A DNA stretch of 64,000 bases from assembly GCA_016508695.1 (NCBI GenBank), contig VNKQ01000006.1, positions 1,302,001 to 1,366,000 of the forward strand, read 5' to 3'. The notes beneath the pieces were generated by a model. The model saw only the letters and a program-made list of their open reading frames with translations. It was not told the DNA's origin and ran no database searches. Both the position numbers and the translations under genes were made by a program. Shown piece by piece: positions 9,463-21,157 of the stretch (the first letter of the stretch is position 1; each line of letters begins with the position of its first letter). The DNA comes from Hyphodiscus hymeniophilus (taxonomy: Eukaryota; Ascomycota; Leotiomycetes; Helotiales; Hyphodiscaceae).

Positions 9463-11494
9463 ATGGCGGCAGTATCGAGCGCGCCAGGTCTCCCGACACG
9501 GAACCTTTCTTACAATGACGACGACTCACACATGAGTACATTACCCGATCCGAGAAGTCGGACGATGTCTCCTGCAAACGGTGCCAGCCCATTGACTCCC
9601 ACGCATCATCCAGATCTGAGCAACGAAGTGGCTACTCTCAGTAATAAATTAATCAATGCAATCAATCAACAAACGAACCTGGACGATACGCTTTCTGCGA
9701 CGCGTCATGAACTCGAATCCTCTAGAGAACGGATCAGACAACTCGAAAGGGAAAACCAAGATCACAAGGATATGATCGCTCGAGGAATTTTGATTCGAAA
9801 GTCTATCTCCGAATTGGAAAAGAGCAAGCTTTCTGTCAGTCTAGAAGAGGAAAGGAGACAACGTGCGGTGGTCGAGAAGGAGAAGAAAGGTATTGAACAG
9901 GAGCTTGAGACGCTTACTACGGCTTTGTTCGAGGAGGCAAATAAGGTGTGTACTCTTTCGATATGCAATAACCTGAATGCTGACTTGTATTTAGATGGTC
10001 ATCACGGCTCGAGAAGAAGCCCAGAAAGAGCATGATATGGTCCAGCGAAGAAACGATCAATTGAAAGCACAACTCGCGGATACGGAGAGTCTTTTGAAGA
10101 ACCATCAGGAGCAGTTGGCGGAGTTGAAGCAGGTGATGGAGCATATGACGGAGGAACGAGACGATCAGACAAATCAGACAGCACCTTCTACTCCAGGTCT
10201 TAGCAAATTTGATAGCAAGGACGAGACACAGGACCTCGACGCCATTGCTTCGATACCCGAGCCCGTGTCTCCATCATATCCGACAAGCTTCACCCACCTC
10301 CTAAATACGGTCTTGCGAACTGATCTCTCTTCATATGAAGACTTTACATCATTGTTGCGGATGTCCAAGAATGTGGTTGGTAGCGGTAGCAGAGTGTCGA
10401 GCGGATCATATGGATCGATCGGTTTAGGTTTGGGACTTGGCGGCCATAATTCCTCAATGGCATCTGCACAACAGCATCCAACAAATGGATCTACATCTTC
10501 GCTATCGACCGTTGGGACGTACGGCTCCACACCCGTCACTCCTACTACTCCCGCTTCTACCATCAGCACGGGGTCGACCAACGGACCGAACTCGTTGACC
10601 CCGCTAAAAGAAACCAAATTTTACAAACGTTCATTGGCTGAGGATATCGAACCAACACTTCGTCTAGATACTGCACCAGGGCTCTCCTGGTTGGCTCGAA
10701 GGACCGTGCTCAATGCAGTTTGCGAAGGTACCCTAGTTGTTGAACCAATGCCCACATCCACAAAGCCTTATATATTTGCGTGCTCCCTATGCGGCGAGAG
10801 TCGCAAAGGTCCCGCTCATGTACGAAGTCATCGGTTCAGAACTAGTGAAAACGACAACGCCCAAAGATATCCTTTGTGCAAGTACTGCCTCGGCCGTGTA
10901 CGTTCAACATGTGATTTCTTGGGGTTCTTACGTATCCTGAAAGAAGGACATTGGCGAGCAGATGATATCGAGTCAGAGAAGGCGGCTTGGGAGGAGAGCG
11001 TGAAGTTGAGGGAACAGATGTTTTGGTGCAGAGTCGGTGGCGGCGTTATTCCTGCTCACGGTCATCATTCCGACCCTTCACGGAGTCCTCGTGTCAGTGA
11101 AGATGACAGGCGAGAACGGGAGGCGAAGTTGAGTGAGGAACTCCAGCAGACGGGAGAGATTCGACCGAGAGATGTGACGCCGGTTACTGAAGCGTTTTTG
11201 ACTGCGAATTCTCCGAAGAGAAACAGCAAGGCTTCGGCCACAGACGATACAGCCGCAGTCTTACGGCAAGCGGCTCAAGAAGATGCTCCGGCTACTACCT
11301 CCATTGAGACATCGTCAACGGAGACGGAATCTTCCGAAGAAAATACCGATGTTCTGGATCAAGAGTCCTCGAAGCACAATGCTCTCAGAGATTCGACATT
11401 ATCAACTTCTTCGTTACGGGTTACATCTCCAGGTGTAGGGGACGGGGTGCAGAGGTTGTCAATCACTATTCCGGGGGCATTTGAAGGAGCCTAG
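9463..11494 (+). CDS. SEC2: Sec2-type Rab guanine-nucleotide exchange factor
   Basis: Predicted exchange factor for the Sec4/Rab8 GTPase of secretory vesicles. Exons 9463-9945 and 9995-11494 (49-bp intron, GTGTGT...TTAG) give 660 residues. Residues about 45-210 form a long coiled coil. It contains the Sec2/Rabin signature LFEEANKMV, which is reconstituted exactly by the splice. A Ser/Gly/Thr-rich linker follows. Next is a cysteine-bearing region with C424-X2-C427 and C456-X2-C459 (CKYCLGRVRSTCDFLGFLR), typical of filamentous-fungal Sec2 homologues and absent from the minimal coiled-coil domain. The tail is rich in Ser, Glu and Thr. The frame is also open upstream to an ATG at 9247. I prefer 9463 because the upstream part looks like a leader with its own intron. 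Confidence 0.87.
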
Positions 11495-11999
11495 ACGAAG
11501 GAGAACATTGTGCTTTTGTGTAGGTATGGTTAATGGAAAAGGGGTGTTCTGGATTGGTTAGTACGGGGACTTATGGTCAGTAACTTTGATGGTATACCAG
11601 GCGTTTGCTTGGGAGAGTAACACCTTAAAACCTTGGCTGAATATAATTATGGAATGGCACTGGAGATGGAGACAAAGAGGGGTGAAATATAGATAAGGTA
11701 GATACACAAGTACCACAGCAGCCTCCTGAAAGAGGGGGCATAATGGAAAAGATTGGCCTTGATCGCAATGGAGAACTCTGCTGAAAACAGTGAAGTCTTA
11801 CAATCTTACTTGCGACTAGCTGGGGAAATGGGTTACTCAGAAAGGATACTCTGATGCCAACTGTGTCGACAAATTTCCTAAGGCGGGCAAGGCTGAAATT
11901 TGACGCTAAAATCTTTCGAGACTCCAAATATCGCCTTCTGTCAAGGCCTCGCGACAACGGCTCTCATACACATTGAGCGCATTCGATATTCCGCACACA
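11495..11999. other. Intergenic, SEC2 to SF3A1
   Basis: Tandem-gene spacer of about 500 bp with the SEC2 3' end and the SF3A1 promoter. I see no further feature. Confidence 0.55.
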
Positions 12000-13706
12000 A
12001 TGGCCCCAGCTGCCACTAACGGAGATTCTATGGTAGCTTTGGAAGACATCCAAGCGCCAACTGGTGTTGTTCTGCCTCCGAAAGAAATCAAAGGTGGGTC
12101 TCTCCTAGCTCCCATCACGGACACAGCTAACAACTTCTGTAGCTATACTCGAGAAGACAGCAGGCTATGTGGCACGGAATGGACTCGTATTCGAAGGTCA
12201 GTCCACCTCTTTCGAAAGTGGTAGACACAGCTAACAACCATAGACCGCATCCGAGAGAAAGAAAAGCACAACCCGAAGTTCTCGTTCCTAAGCAATAACG
12301 ATGCATACAATGCATACTATCTATGGCGATTGAGTGAGATTAGGGAGGGGAGAGGGACTGCTGTTGCAGCTGGCAGAGCTGGAGAGGTTCCAGCGGAAGA
12401 GCAGAAACCACAAGGACCTCCTGAGCCACCGGAGTTTCATTTCTCTGCGCGCATGCCGAACATCAGTGCGCAGGATCTTGAAGTTGTACAGAGAACGGCT
12501 CTATTCGTGGCGAAGAATGGTAGATCATTTATGACGACTTTATCGCGGAAGGAGGCAGGAAATTACCAGTTCGACTTCTTGAGGCCGAATCACTCGTTAC
12601 ACAATTTCTTCCAGCGATTGATCGATCAGTATACTGCACTTCTGCGGGCAGGTGGTATGGATGGAGAGGGTGGAAAACTGCAACAAGAGAGAATCAAGGA
12701 ACTGCAGGCGAACGTGGATGACAAGTTCCATGTTTTGGGCAGAGCGAAGCAGCGGGCGGAGTGGTTTAAGTTCCAGGATCAGGAGAAGCAAAAGAAAGAG
12801 GAAGAGGCTGAGAAGGAGAAGATGACATATGCGCAAATCGACTGGCACGATTTCGTCGTTGTCGAGACTGTCATGTTCACCGAGGCAGACGACCAGACGA
12901 ATCTCCCTCCTCCCACGTCTCTTTCAGATCTGCAATTTGCGTCATTGGACCAGAAGGCTATGATGTCCATCAACTCGCACAACATGCGTATCGAGGAAGC
13001 TATGCCGGAAGACACAGATTACTACAACTCCTATCCTCAGCAACCACAACCTATGGCTCCCCCTCCCGTTCCTCAAACCGCGTACCAACCCTCATACCAA
13101 GATACCCGCATGCAGAATACGGAGGATGAAGACGAGCAAGAGCAGCGTATTCGAGAGAGAACCGAAGCAAGACAGCGAGCTCAACAAGCACAAGCCGAAG
13201 CCAAAGGTGGTTCAGGACCGATGCGAATCAAGGAGAACTATGTTCCTCGGGCACAACAGAGACAGAATAAGGCAGCTATGGCATTATGTCCAAATTGCAA
13301 GCAGCAAATCCCCATCAATGATCTGGACGAGCACATGAGAAGTACATTACTTATCCTCTATTCCAATAAGATAGGTACTAACTAACACTTCACAGTCGAA
13401 TTACTTGACCCGCGCTGGAAAGAGCAAAAGGCCAAAGCAGACTCCCGCTTCGCCACAACCAATCTCTCTACACAGGACGTAGCCAACAACCTCAAGCGCC
13501 TCGCCAGTCAACGATCGGACCTCTTCGACGGCGTCACAGGCCTCCCAGTCTCGGAAGAGGAAGCTGCAAGAAGGAAGAAGGCAGCCAATGGGTATGATGG
13601 GGCGCCTCTAGAGAAGGGCGATAAGGCGCGGTATGAGATGATGCAGAGCGTCAATCTGGAGGACCAAATTAGGGCTATTCATGAAAAGTTTGGTGATAAA
13701 AAATAG
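12000..13706 (+). CDS. SF3A1: Splicing factor 3a subunit 1 (Prp21/SF3a120)
   Basis: U2 snRNP component needed for pre-spliceosome assembly. Exons 12000-12093, 12143-12196, 12244-13341 and 13396-13706 give 518 residues. All three introns are GT-AG and phase-consistent. SURP module 1 spans about residues 32-78 (AILEKTAGYVARNGLVFE ... NPKFSFL). SURP module 2 spans about 126-172 (RTALFVAKNGRSFMTTL, then YQFDFLRPNHSLHNFF). A Glu/Lys-rich helix with QIDWHDFVVVETV follows. Near the C-terminus are LCPNCKQQIP and ELLDPRWKEQK, as in the family. The C-terminal ubiquitin-like domain of animal SF3A1 is absent, as is usual in fungi. The ATG at 12000 is the first in frame. Confidence 0.94.
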
Positions 13707-15074
13707 GCTCGTACTGAGCTTTATGCATTGGGGGTCGCATGGCGTTTACCGGATTGTACTTTTAGGAGTTTCTTGGGTCATCGGGTCGTGGCTTGGATGT
13801 CTTAGTGCATGAACTTTGTACCTTGAAGACCAGATCTGAGGCTGTCTCTTCTGAACTCACGACGATAACCTGCATATCCAAAACATGGCCTAGTTTCCTA
13901 CAGCTTCCATGATGCGGAAACACTTTTGAACGTCTCCTAGCCCCGAATCGAGAATTCTGGGAAGTATCCCAACCGATCAAATACTTTGTATGACTTCAAA
14001 TCTGGAGATGATCTTAGCATCCCGGACGCCATCTCGAGGGTTCTTGTTATGAGTTCGCAAGTAAGCCTGCTCAGCCAAGGTGTTAAAAAGCAGGCGCTTC
14101 TGGCTTTGATGAAGGTTTTGGCTCACACGTGGAAGGCCAGTTTTGGGGATGTTATTATCGATATATCTATTGTTGCTTTTATAAGCTATTTGCATTGGTA
14201 TGCTAGTGGAAAAGTGAGCAGGCGTGGGAGCTGATGATGTTTTACCCGTTAAAATTGCTCTTCGAGGGCCTATCCTCGCTCAGGATTTGAGGGTAATGGC
14301 AATCGAAACTCGAACTTCAACTTTCTTTTTTCTCACCATTCTCGTTGAGTTGGAGGTCTCTAAAACTTCTGGTATTGTGGGACACGTGCCCTTGAGCTCG
14401 AACGATGCGCTCAAATTATCAAGTGTTTTGATGCCATAATCACTGCCATCTTCTACGGTCAAATCTTTCAAGCTCGGCGGTAGATTCTCCCTCATGAAGA
14501 ATTTGCTAGCTTCGCAAAGACGAGGTTACACTCGCCTATTACACCAGCAGCGCTCATAGTGAGTGTAGTAGCGTGGCTGTCCTTCCGATATTGACAGGCT
14601 ATCACGGGTGATGGGTTGACGATTCTTCAGAATGCGTAACGGCGAAGATGGGCGAAAGTGTATCGGACACTGCGGTGCCAAGTAATAAAAGTGTGGATGC
14701 GTGGAGTGCTTGACTGAAGATTAAGAGAACAGTATTACGAAAGATTTGTCTAATAATACAGGATCGAGAAGATGGATTTTCCTGTTTGCTAATTCAGAAT
14801 GGAACTTTCTCAAGACCGAGTGATTCAGCACCCCTGTACCGGTGTTATCATCCTCGCTCAACTTGGGTACTTGCATATAGCTAATGCTCCTTTAAGGACC
14901 AGTAACCGAATGCAGCAAATGCCGTACCCACCTCACCGCAATCAAATCGAGGACTCAACCCGCGCGGAACCTGCCCCGCCGCGCGGCTGGGTAGTGTATT
15001 TAACGTCTATCAAAACCTTCTGCTGTCTCATTCTCAACCATAGACTTACAAAAGTCAAGCTCGAGGAAGCAAAA
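13707..15074. other. Intergenic with possible decayed coding remnants
   Basis: About 1.4 kb with no intact gene. On the minus strand near 14280-14560, two frames that look coding-like (one containing NLPPSLKDLTVED, the other GECNLVFAKLANSS) are out of phase with each other. This could be a decayed F-box or leucine-rich protein, but the evidence is weak. Confidence 0.35.
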
Positions 15075-16051
15075 ATGCAATCTTTTCATGGACATTCGGC
15101 AGCTTGCTGCTCAATCCCGCCAATAATCGCAAAAGGATACAAGGAGAAGGGAAAGTACGAGACAATTGGCGATCTCGAGACTTGTGACCACTATCCCCAA
15201 AGTTGTTCTCATCTGGCAGTTCAACTGACTGTTGTGAGATGTCACCGGACCCTCATCTGAGAAAGCTTTACTTGTCATGTACGATGCCTTTGGCTTCTTT
15301 TCACAGACTATTCAAGGAGCCGACATTCTTGCAACTTCGGATAAAGAACATCAATACCAAGTTTTCATGCCCGACTTCTTCGAGGGCGTGCCTTGCGACA
15401 TCGCGTGGTATGGCGAACCTTTCCGTTCCTTTTGACTTTCTGGGCTAAGAAGCAGAACAGGTATCCATCCCATGAAGATTCTCTCGCTCATATGCATACT
15501 CCGGCAGGGAAGCTAGCTAGGTACCCAGCAGCCATAGCCTGTCTTCTTACCTGGCATGTTTGACTGACAAGCAGAGCAGGCATCCACCATTGACAGAAGA
15601 ACAGGGGAAGCTTTTAAGTGATTGGTTTCCTCCCAGAATGCCGCACATTGGAGCCGTCAGGATCCCCAAAATTATCTCCGACATCGAGGCGGTGTATGGA
15701 AAGAAGACTTGGGGCGCCGTGGGTTTCTGCTGGGGCGCAAAGGTTGTATCTTTGACCTCGGGCCCCGATACGCTGTTCAAGGCAAATTGCCAAGCTCATC
15801 CAGGGATGTTCGATCCTGCAGATGCGGAGAAGATTTCAATTCCAACTCTGATGCTTGCGTCGGCTGAGGAGTCCGCTGAGGAGGTGATGGCTTGGAAAGC
15901 GGCTTTGAAGGTGGACCATCACGTGGAGATTCGCGGAGAACAAGTACACGGCTGGATGAGTGCTCGAGGTAATTTGGAGGATGCGACGTGCAAGGCGGCG
16001 TACGAAAATGGATACAAGACTTTCTTGGAGTGGTTTGCGAAGCACCTGTAG
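15075..16051 (+). CDS. Dienelactone hydrolase family protein
   Basis: Alpha/beta-hydrolase of about 249 residues, the usual family length. Exons 15075-15183, 15239-15407 and 15580-16051 have phase-consistent GT-AG joins. The spliced product restores the family flow from the CC-containing start (SAACCSIPPIIAKGY) through YVTGPS, VMYDAFGFFSQT, GADILATSDKEHQ and VFMPDFFEG to the nucleophile motif GFCWG. The nucleophile is Cys143 and the likely triad His is His216 (VHGWM). Where family members usually place the triad acid (ASKDED-like), this protein reads ASAEES, with Glu instead of Asp. Substrate cannot be inferred. Its 3' end overlaps an antisense gene by 133 bp. Confidence 0.85.
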
Positions 16052-16817
16052 AGGCTCGGGAGAGAAGAAAGAAGACTTTTGGCCAGCTCCTGAGCGACAT
16101 TGAAATCAACAATCGACCTGGTTTGGGTTTCTCTGTCTTTGATGACCACCTCAGTACGGTCCAACAGTTGAGCCAAAGCGAAAGTTTGATGCTGAATGTC
16201 TTTAAGTAGAGACTCGCTCCGACTTTCAAATAGTGCGGCGACGATCTGCTGGATACTCGCCTCGAGGCTATTGAATCGAACTGACAACTGGATTGTATTG
16301 AAGTCGGCATCGTTTCTAAACCCCAAGATCAGCTGCATCCCTAACTCTTGATAATGACGAATCATATGGAAGTCCCATACCTCAAACCGATCGTTACATG
16401 AAGCTGACCGGTTTCCTTGAACTTAGAAAGCCTAGCCGCCAATGCCCTTATCTCGTCCTTAGACCAAGCGGCTTTGATTGCTTGTCGAAGTGATCTCCAT
16501 TTCGGATTCTCTCCGGAAGACTTCAAACTGTCTAGTCGCGCGATCATCTCCTCCACAATCTTCGAGCCGGCGGTGCATAGTTCTTTTAGTTGCTCTTGAT
16601 GCTCTCTCTTTTTATCGGTGGATGCTTCCAGTGGTCGGCGTAGTTTCATATTGAGGTCAGCCAAGTAGGAGGCCAGATCATGGAGCTCTGCATTAACTTG
16701 TGTGGTACCTGCCGTATTTTTGTACATTTCGTTGCGTTTCGCAAAGATCTCTGCGGCGAAAACAACGAATTGGATAACAGTGCCAGCTACCGAAAAGGCT
16801 GTTGATGGGTCAATCAT
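15919..16817 (-). CDS. Truncated fungal STAND/NLR N-terminal domain protein
   Basis: Exons 16409-16817 and 15919-16346 (62-bp intron, donor GTCAGC, acceptor CAAG) give 278 residues. The start IDPSTAFSVAGTVIQFVVFAAEIF matches the all-helical N-terminal domain found on fungal NACHT/NB-ARC STAND proteins, of the kind beginning 'DP.TA...A.vIQFv'. Helices with ELHDLASYLADLNMKL and later SLEASIQQIVAALFESR and LDRTEVVIKD fit that domain to about residue 230. No NACHT, P-loop or repeat region follows. Instead the frame runs into the antisense of the dienelactone-hydrolase 3' exon and stops there. It is therefore a domain-only gene or a truncated remnant. The upstream frame is also open to a GTG, but the first in-frame ATG is at 16817. 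Confidence 0.6.
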
Positions 16818-17110
16818 GATGCTCGCATCCACAGATTACCCCCCAAGGATGATAGACCTTATGCGCTCGCACAAGAATTGATGACATCGCTGTGTTTTCA
16901 CGTACTTGCACTCGGCATGAGATGACAACAGATGAAGATGATCACCTTTGGGGTTTCATGCGGCGAAATACTTGGGTTAAAGGCTGTGCGAAATTGAAAG
17001 CAGGCCCTGAAAGGCCTTCAAATGCGTTTTCCTATTTGTACAAGGGTGTATATTGGCCAGCTAGACTTTCCAAATGCCCGTTCGTTACCTTTCCCAGACA
17101 AATGAGAATT
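16818..17110. other. Intergenic, STAND fragment to PMT2
   Basis: Short spacer holding the promoter of the STAND fragment and the PMT2 3' end. I see no other feature. Confidence 0.5.
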
Positions 17111-20100
17111 TCATTGCACCGTAGCTTCACTGCCTTCAGATGCAGGCTTCGCGGCACTAGCATCGGACTTTGCGAGATTTTCCTCCTTACTTTCATCGGC
17201 TTTCACGTCCTTCTGGACGACTGGCTTTCCTTGGACTTCAGGCTCAGGGATACCAGCGGTCTCAGGATCCGCGCCTTCGACATCTGGATGTGGAGGTGCC
17301 ACGCCAGCGTCTTCGGGTTGTGGGATTTCGTTGCCCTGAGCGTCTACCAATCGAGTTCGCGTCTCGTAACGAGTTTTAAAGCTGACCTTTCCTTCAAGAG
17401 CTTTGACTTGCTCTGGGCCGAGGAGGTTGCCATCTTGATCTCTGTACTCGACTTTCTCTTCCTTGGACACAATGCTGTGTCCTGCAGGAGCAGCTTCAGG
17501 AGGCGGCGATACCAATGCAGCAGGAGCGTCTGACATTTGGCCTCTGTCTACCAATGGCTTTTGGTCACCGGCTGGCTGTTGAGCTAGCTCTGGAGCCTTA
17601 CTTGGCTCCAAAGGGGAACTAGTCTTGTGGATGTCGGCGTTGGCGTTGATGGACTGAGCGGCATATTGAGAATACTATGCAGGTCAGCATGGCTATATCG
17701 CTAACGACGTCGACCTCGGGTTGGAAGTTTCTGGGGTGGAATGTGGGATTCATTTACCTCGGTAAAGAACGTGTTGCAATCCCAATCCCAAGTGTCGAAG
17801 AGTTTGACTTGTCTGCAAGCAGATTGGGTCCATGGGTTGCCGTAGGCAAGCGGAGAGTAGAGTCCGAAAGCGACGATACTGAGTGTCAAAAAGATGACGG
17901 CGCCAAGCTTACCGATAATTGGACGTTCTCGGAGGCCTATGCCAGGTATGCGGGCGGTAACATAGTCGTAAGTTTGGCAAAGTGCTATGACAGCAAAGTA
18001 GAGAGCTGGGAAGTAGTGGTGCAAGAATAGTTGGCGTTGCATCAGGTAGAAGGGGAAGTAGTGGAAGGCCCATCCCAGAACAGAAGTGCCGATTTCGTAG
18101 TCGAACCGTTTGAAAACAGTGTTATCATAGTCCTTGAACCCTCTCTGCCAGCGTAGAACAGCGAAGCCCTTGAAAACTACAAAAATGGCAATAGCCACAG
18201 TTGAGCTCCACCAGATGATGGGATTACCGATGAGGTAGATCTGGCGATTGTCCTTGCCCCAGAAATTGATACCTCGCCTAAGAATGGGCCAGGATGGTGG
18301 GCGAGAGTCCCAGGCGTGGGACTCAACAAGACCAGCATTCGTGTTCCACATGACCTTTTGAAGTTCCCAAAATTTTCCAAAGAAACCTGGGTTTCTGTAA
18401 TTGACCTTCTCTGCTGTTTCGCCCAATTGAGGGTGCTCGTTCTGCTCAATATACCAGACACTATTAGGAAGAGTTCCACCCTTGGCACATGTAACTTCTT
18501 GCTGCTCAGAAGCCCATTCGGGGAGCTTGACCTTGTGCGAGAAGAGAACACAGCCAGTCATGATGTGAACAAGCTTGAACTTGGTCTGAATGGTCCTCAA
18601 GCGGTTCTTAGCATCCTCCCCATCAGACATCTTCTTGATGATCTCGACGCGGAAGTAGTCATTGGCATCGCCCTCAAAGCCTTCGTACCCATATGCCGAG
18701 ACCTCATTTTGCCAATCTGCCTCGGTGACTGGAGGTCGGACATCATGGGAGTGGAGGCGGCGGTTTGTAGTGCTGTGGTAAAGCTTGATGGTGTCTCCGT
18801 CCTTGATGAAGTTGGGAGGGTTTGCGAAATCCCAAGCATTAGAGCCGTTGATTGGCTCACCGTTGATATCGAGAGGCTGGGTCATATTCTCTAGGAGCCA
18901 CACGTTATTCTCATCTTTGTGTGGATAGAGAGTGATTTGTTGTTGCTTGCTCCCGGTGGGGTACATCAGGTTGTGCGAGTGTAAGTAACCTCCCTGAGTA
19001 TTGTGATGTCTAATCGATACTCGACTGCCAAATGCAACATCGACTGGAACGTCCTGCATAGATTTAGAGTTGAGAGTGGCCTGAAATTCGGAGCTCATGA
19101 ATCCATCTCCATCACCTGGGTTTACAAGGCACATGAAATGGATTGCAAACATTGCCATGTAAAAGGTCAGGGGAATCACAATGAGACAGAGGACTCGGGC
19201 AACTACGTGCTTGGCAAAGAGGCGCTGTTTCCGTTAGTTAAGCCTCTATATAGGCAGAAATCACAACTTACAGGAGTGACCGTCTTGGCGTCGCCAAGAA
19301 GAACCCATAATTGTAAGACAGTCAGACTGCCAACCCAAGCAATTGTGAATAGGCCGACCCATTTGACACTGACTGTTGCACCCAAGCTAAGTCCCGTCAA
19401 AGCAAGCCAAAGCCACCAACTGGGTTGGAATGCATGCGACGGTCCCAGCTCGTGTTGGTTCGTGAATGATGTGAAAGCCAATGCGGTGACGGCGGTCATG
19501 ATCATAAGAGGGGAGTCGAGAAGAATCAGTCGTGCTTGAGTAAGGAGGCCATTTTCTAGATTCATTAGGAGCCGCTCTTCCAAGTGTGCCGAGAAGGCTT
19601 ACCAAAGACAATCAGACACGCGCCCATTGCAGCGGTCATAGTTCTGCATCCAGCGGCTTTCAGAGTCAGGAACATCGTTGGGACAAGCAAAATGCCGCAG
19701 ATAGCTGGTACCATTCTCATGGCAACGTATGGTACTCCTGGCTCGAGGTAGTCCTTTCCGATATCTTTAAAATCAAAGTCTCCATTAAATCCAGCTAGCC
19801 ATCCAGCAAGTGTAAGGAGTAGTTTTGCAAGAGGAGGATGAACATCCATAAAGAATCTGCCCTTGATGTATTTCGAGGCGAATCCTCCGAAGCTGTTGCA
19901 CAAGATGGTAAGTCCTTGACATTGAATTCTCAAGTGAAATTGCTTACTGGACTTCATCGAATACTACACTGCTAGGTTGGTATATTCTGAAGAGTCTAAC
20001 GACAGCTGCAAGAATTGTTACCACAATCATAACCTGGTAGTCCGATCCAGGGAGCAGGAGAACATCTCTGTCCACAACTCCATCCGAAGTATAATCATCG

Positions 20101-20186
20101 TGTTTCTTGACGACCGCTCGCGCTGCAGGTGCTCTGGCAGCCTTCGCAGGGCCGGTGGAGTTCGAGGTTCTTGAAGGTTTTGCCAT
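17111..20186 (-). CDS. PMT2: Dolichyl-phosphate-mannose--protein mannosyltransferase, Pmt2 subfamily
   Basis: ER membrane enzyme that starts O-mannosylation of Ser/Thr on secretory proteins. Exons 19948-20186, 19603-19892, 19272-19555, 17758-19224 and 17111-17674 give 947 residues. All introns are GT-AG and in phase. The catalytic-loop motif FDEVHFGGF (Asp77-Glu78) lies just after the first membrane span. DVHPPLAKLL follows, then ENGLLTQARLILLDSP. The MIR region starts near residue 332 (SRVSIRH, GGYLHSHNLMYPTGS, LHSHDVRPPVTE). Several membrane spans follow, with EIGTSVLGWAFHYFPFYLM and LFLHHYFPALYFAV. The cytosolic tail includes VEYRDQDGNLLGPEQV and KVSFKTRYETRTR, as in filamentous-fungal Pmt2/PmtA proteins. 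The enzyme could act on Ser/Thr-rich proteins such as the one encoded at 55.6-58.8 kb (inference). Confidence 0.95.
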
Positions 20187-21157
20187 GGTTGTGGAAGAAG
20201 AGGTGTTGATTAAGGAGAGGAGCGCCAGACCCTACGCGTCTCCTGAGCTGTGTTTGCAATCGTCACAATGCCTTGAAAGAAAGTAGAGAAGAAGTCGCAA
20301 GAATATTAAAAAGATTCCATTGAAGTCAAAGGACAAGTGACAAATGTCGAAGGTAAGAAGACCAGTTGTGGGAAAACTTGGTTCATTTTAGGGAAGAAAA
20401 GGGAGGGAAAGAAGACAGCTAAGCTCGTACGGCTGAGGGAGCCTCATCCAAGGGATTGAATAACCACCAAGCAAATTCCGCATTGAATGTTTTCACGTCT
20501 ACTTATAACTTTCCATAACTCAGTGGTCTATTTTCTATACTATGAAAAGTCACACAACTATTACCAAACCATCATTCTCCCAGAAAAAATGGTGAGCTCA
20601 GCTCCGATTTCTGCCCAATCGGGATTAGCAGCGACTAGTGATATCTTTAAATAGTGCCCCCTGGACAAGGCTGAAGGTCCTTGGTCAGGTGTATTTGTAT
20701 GTCCAAAGAACTGCCGGAGTCGATGAATTTATTTTAGGCAAATGGGGGTTTAATCATCATAGCAACGCTGGAAAAGGGCATCCTTCACATATTTAGGATC
20801 TACACAGTGAATTCGACTGCTTTGGAATCATTGAAGAGTACGCCACGATCAGCACATTCGGCGTTTCGTGGACGAGCACCTGAAGAGTAGGACAATCTCT
20901 TCAAAGGCATTTTTCCGTCAACTCAATAAAGATGATAATGATGACTATCTGGATTGCATGTTTCCAAGTAGGGCTCCTAAGTAAAGCAATGGCGTTGTGC
21001 GTAAGAGATACTTGAATCTGCTTAATGAAAATTCAATCTGAGCGGCCAATCCAGGGATAGAAATATGGTGTTGTCACTGAGTTACATTCATGAAAAGCTG
21101 AATTCCTGGTCTACCATATCTACAAAGTGCACCCTCGCATCCAAACTCTTTCGACCT
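20187..21157. other. PMT2 upstream region
   Basis: About 1 kb, AT-richer than the genes, holding the PMT2 promoter and the 3' end of the next minus-strand gene. I see no gene. Confidence 0.5.
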
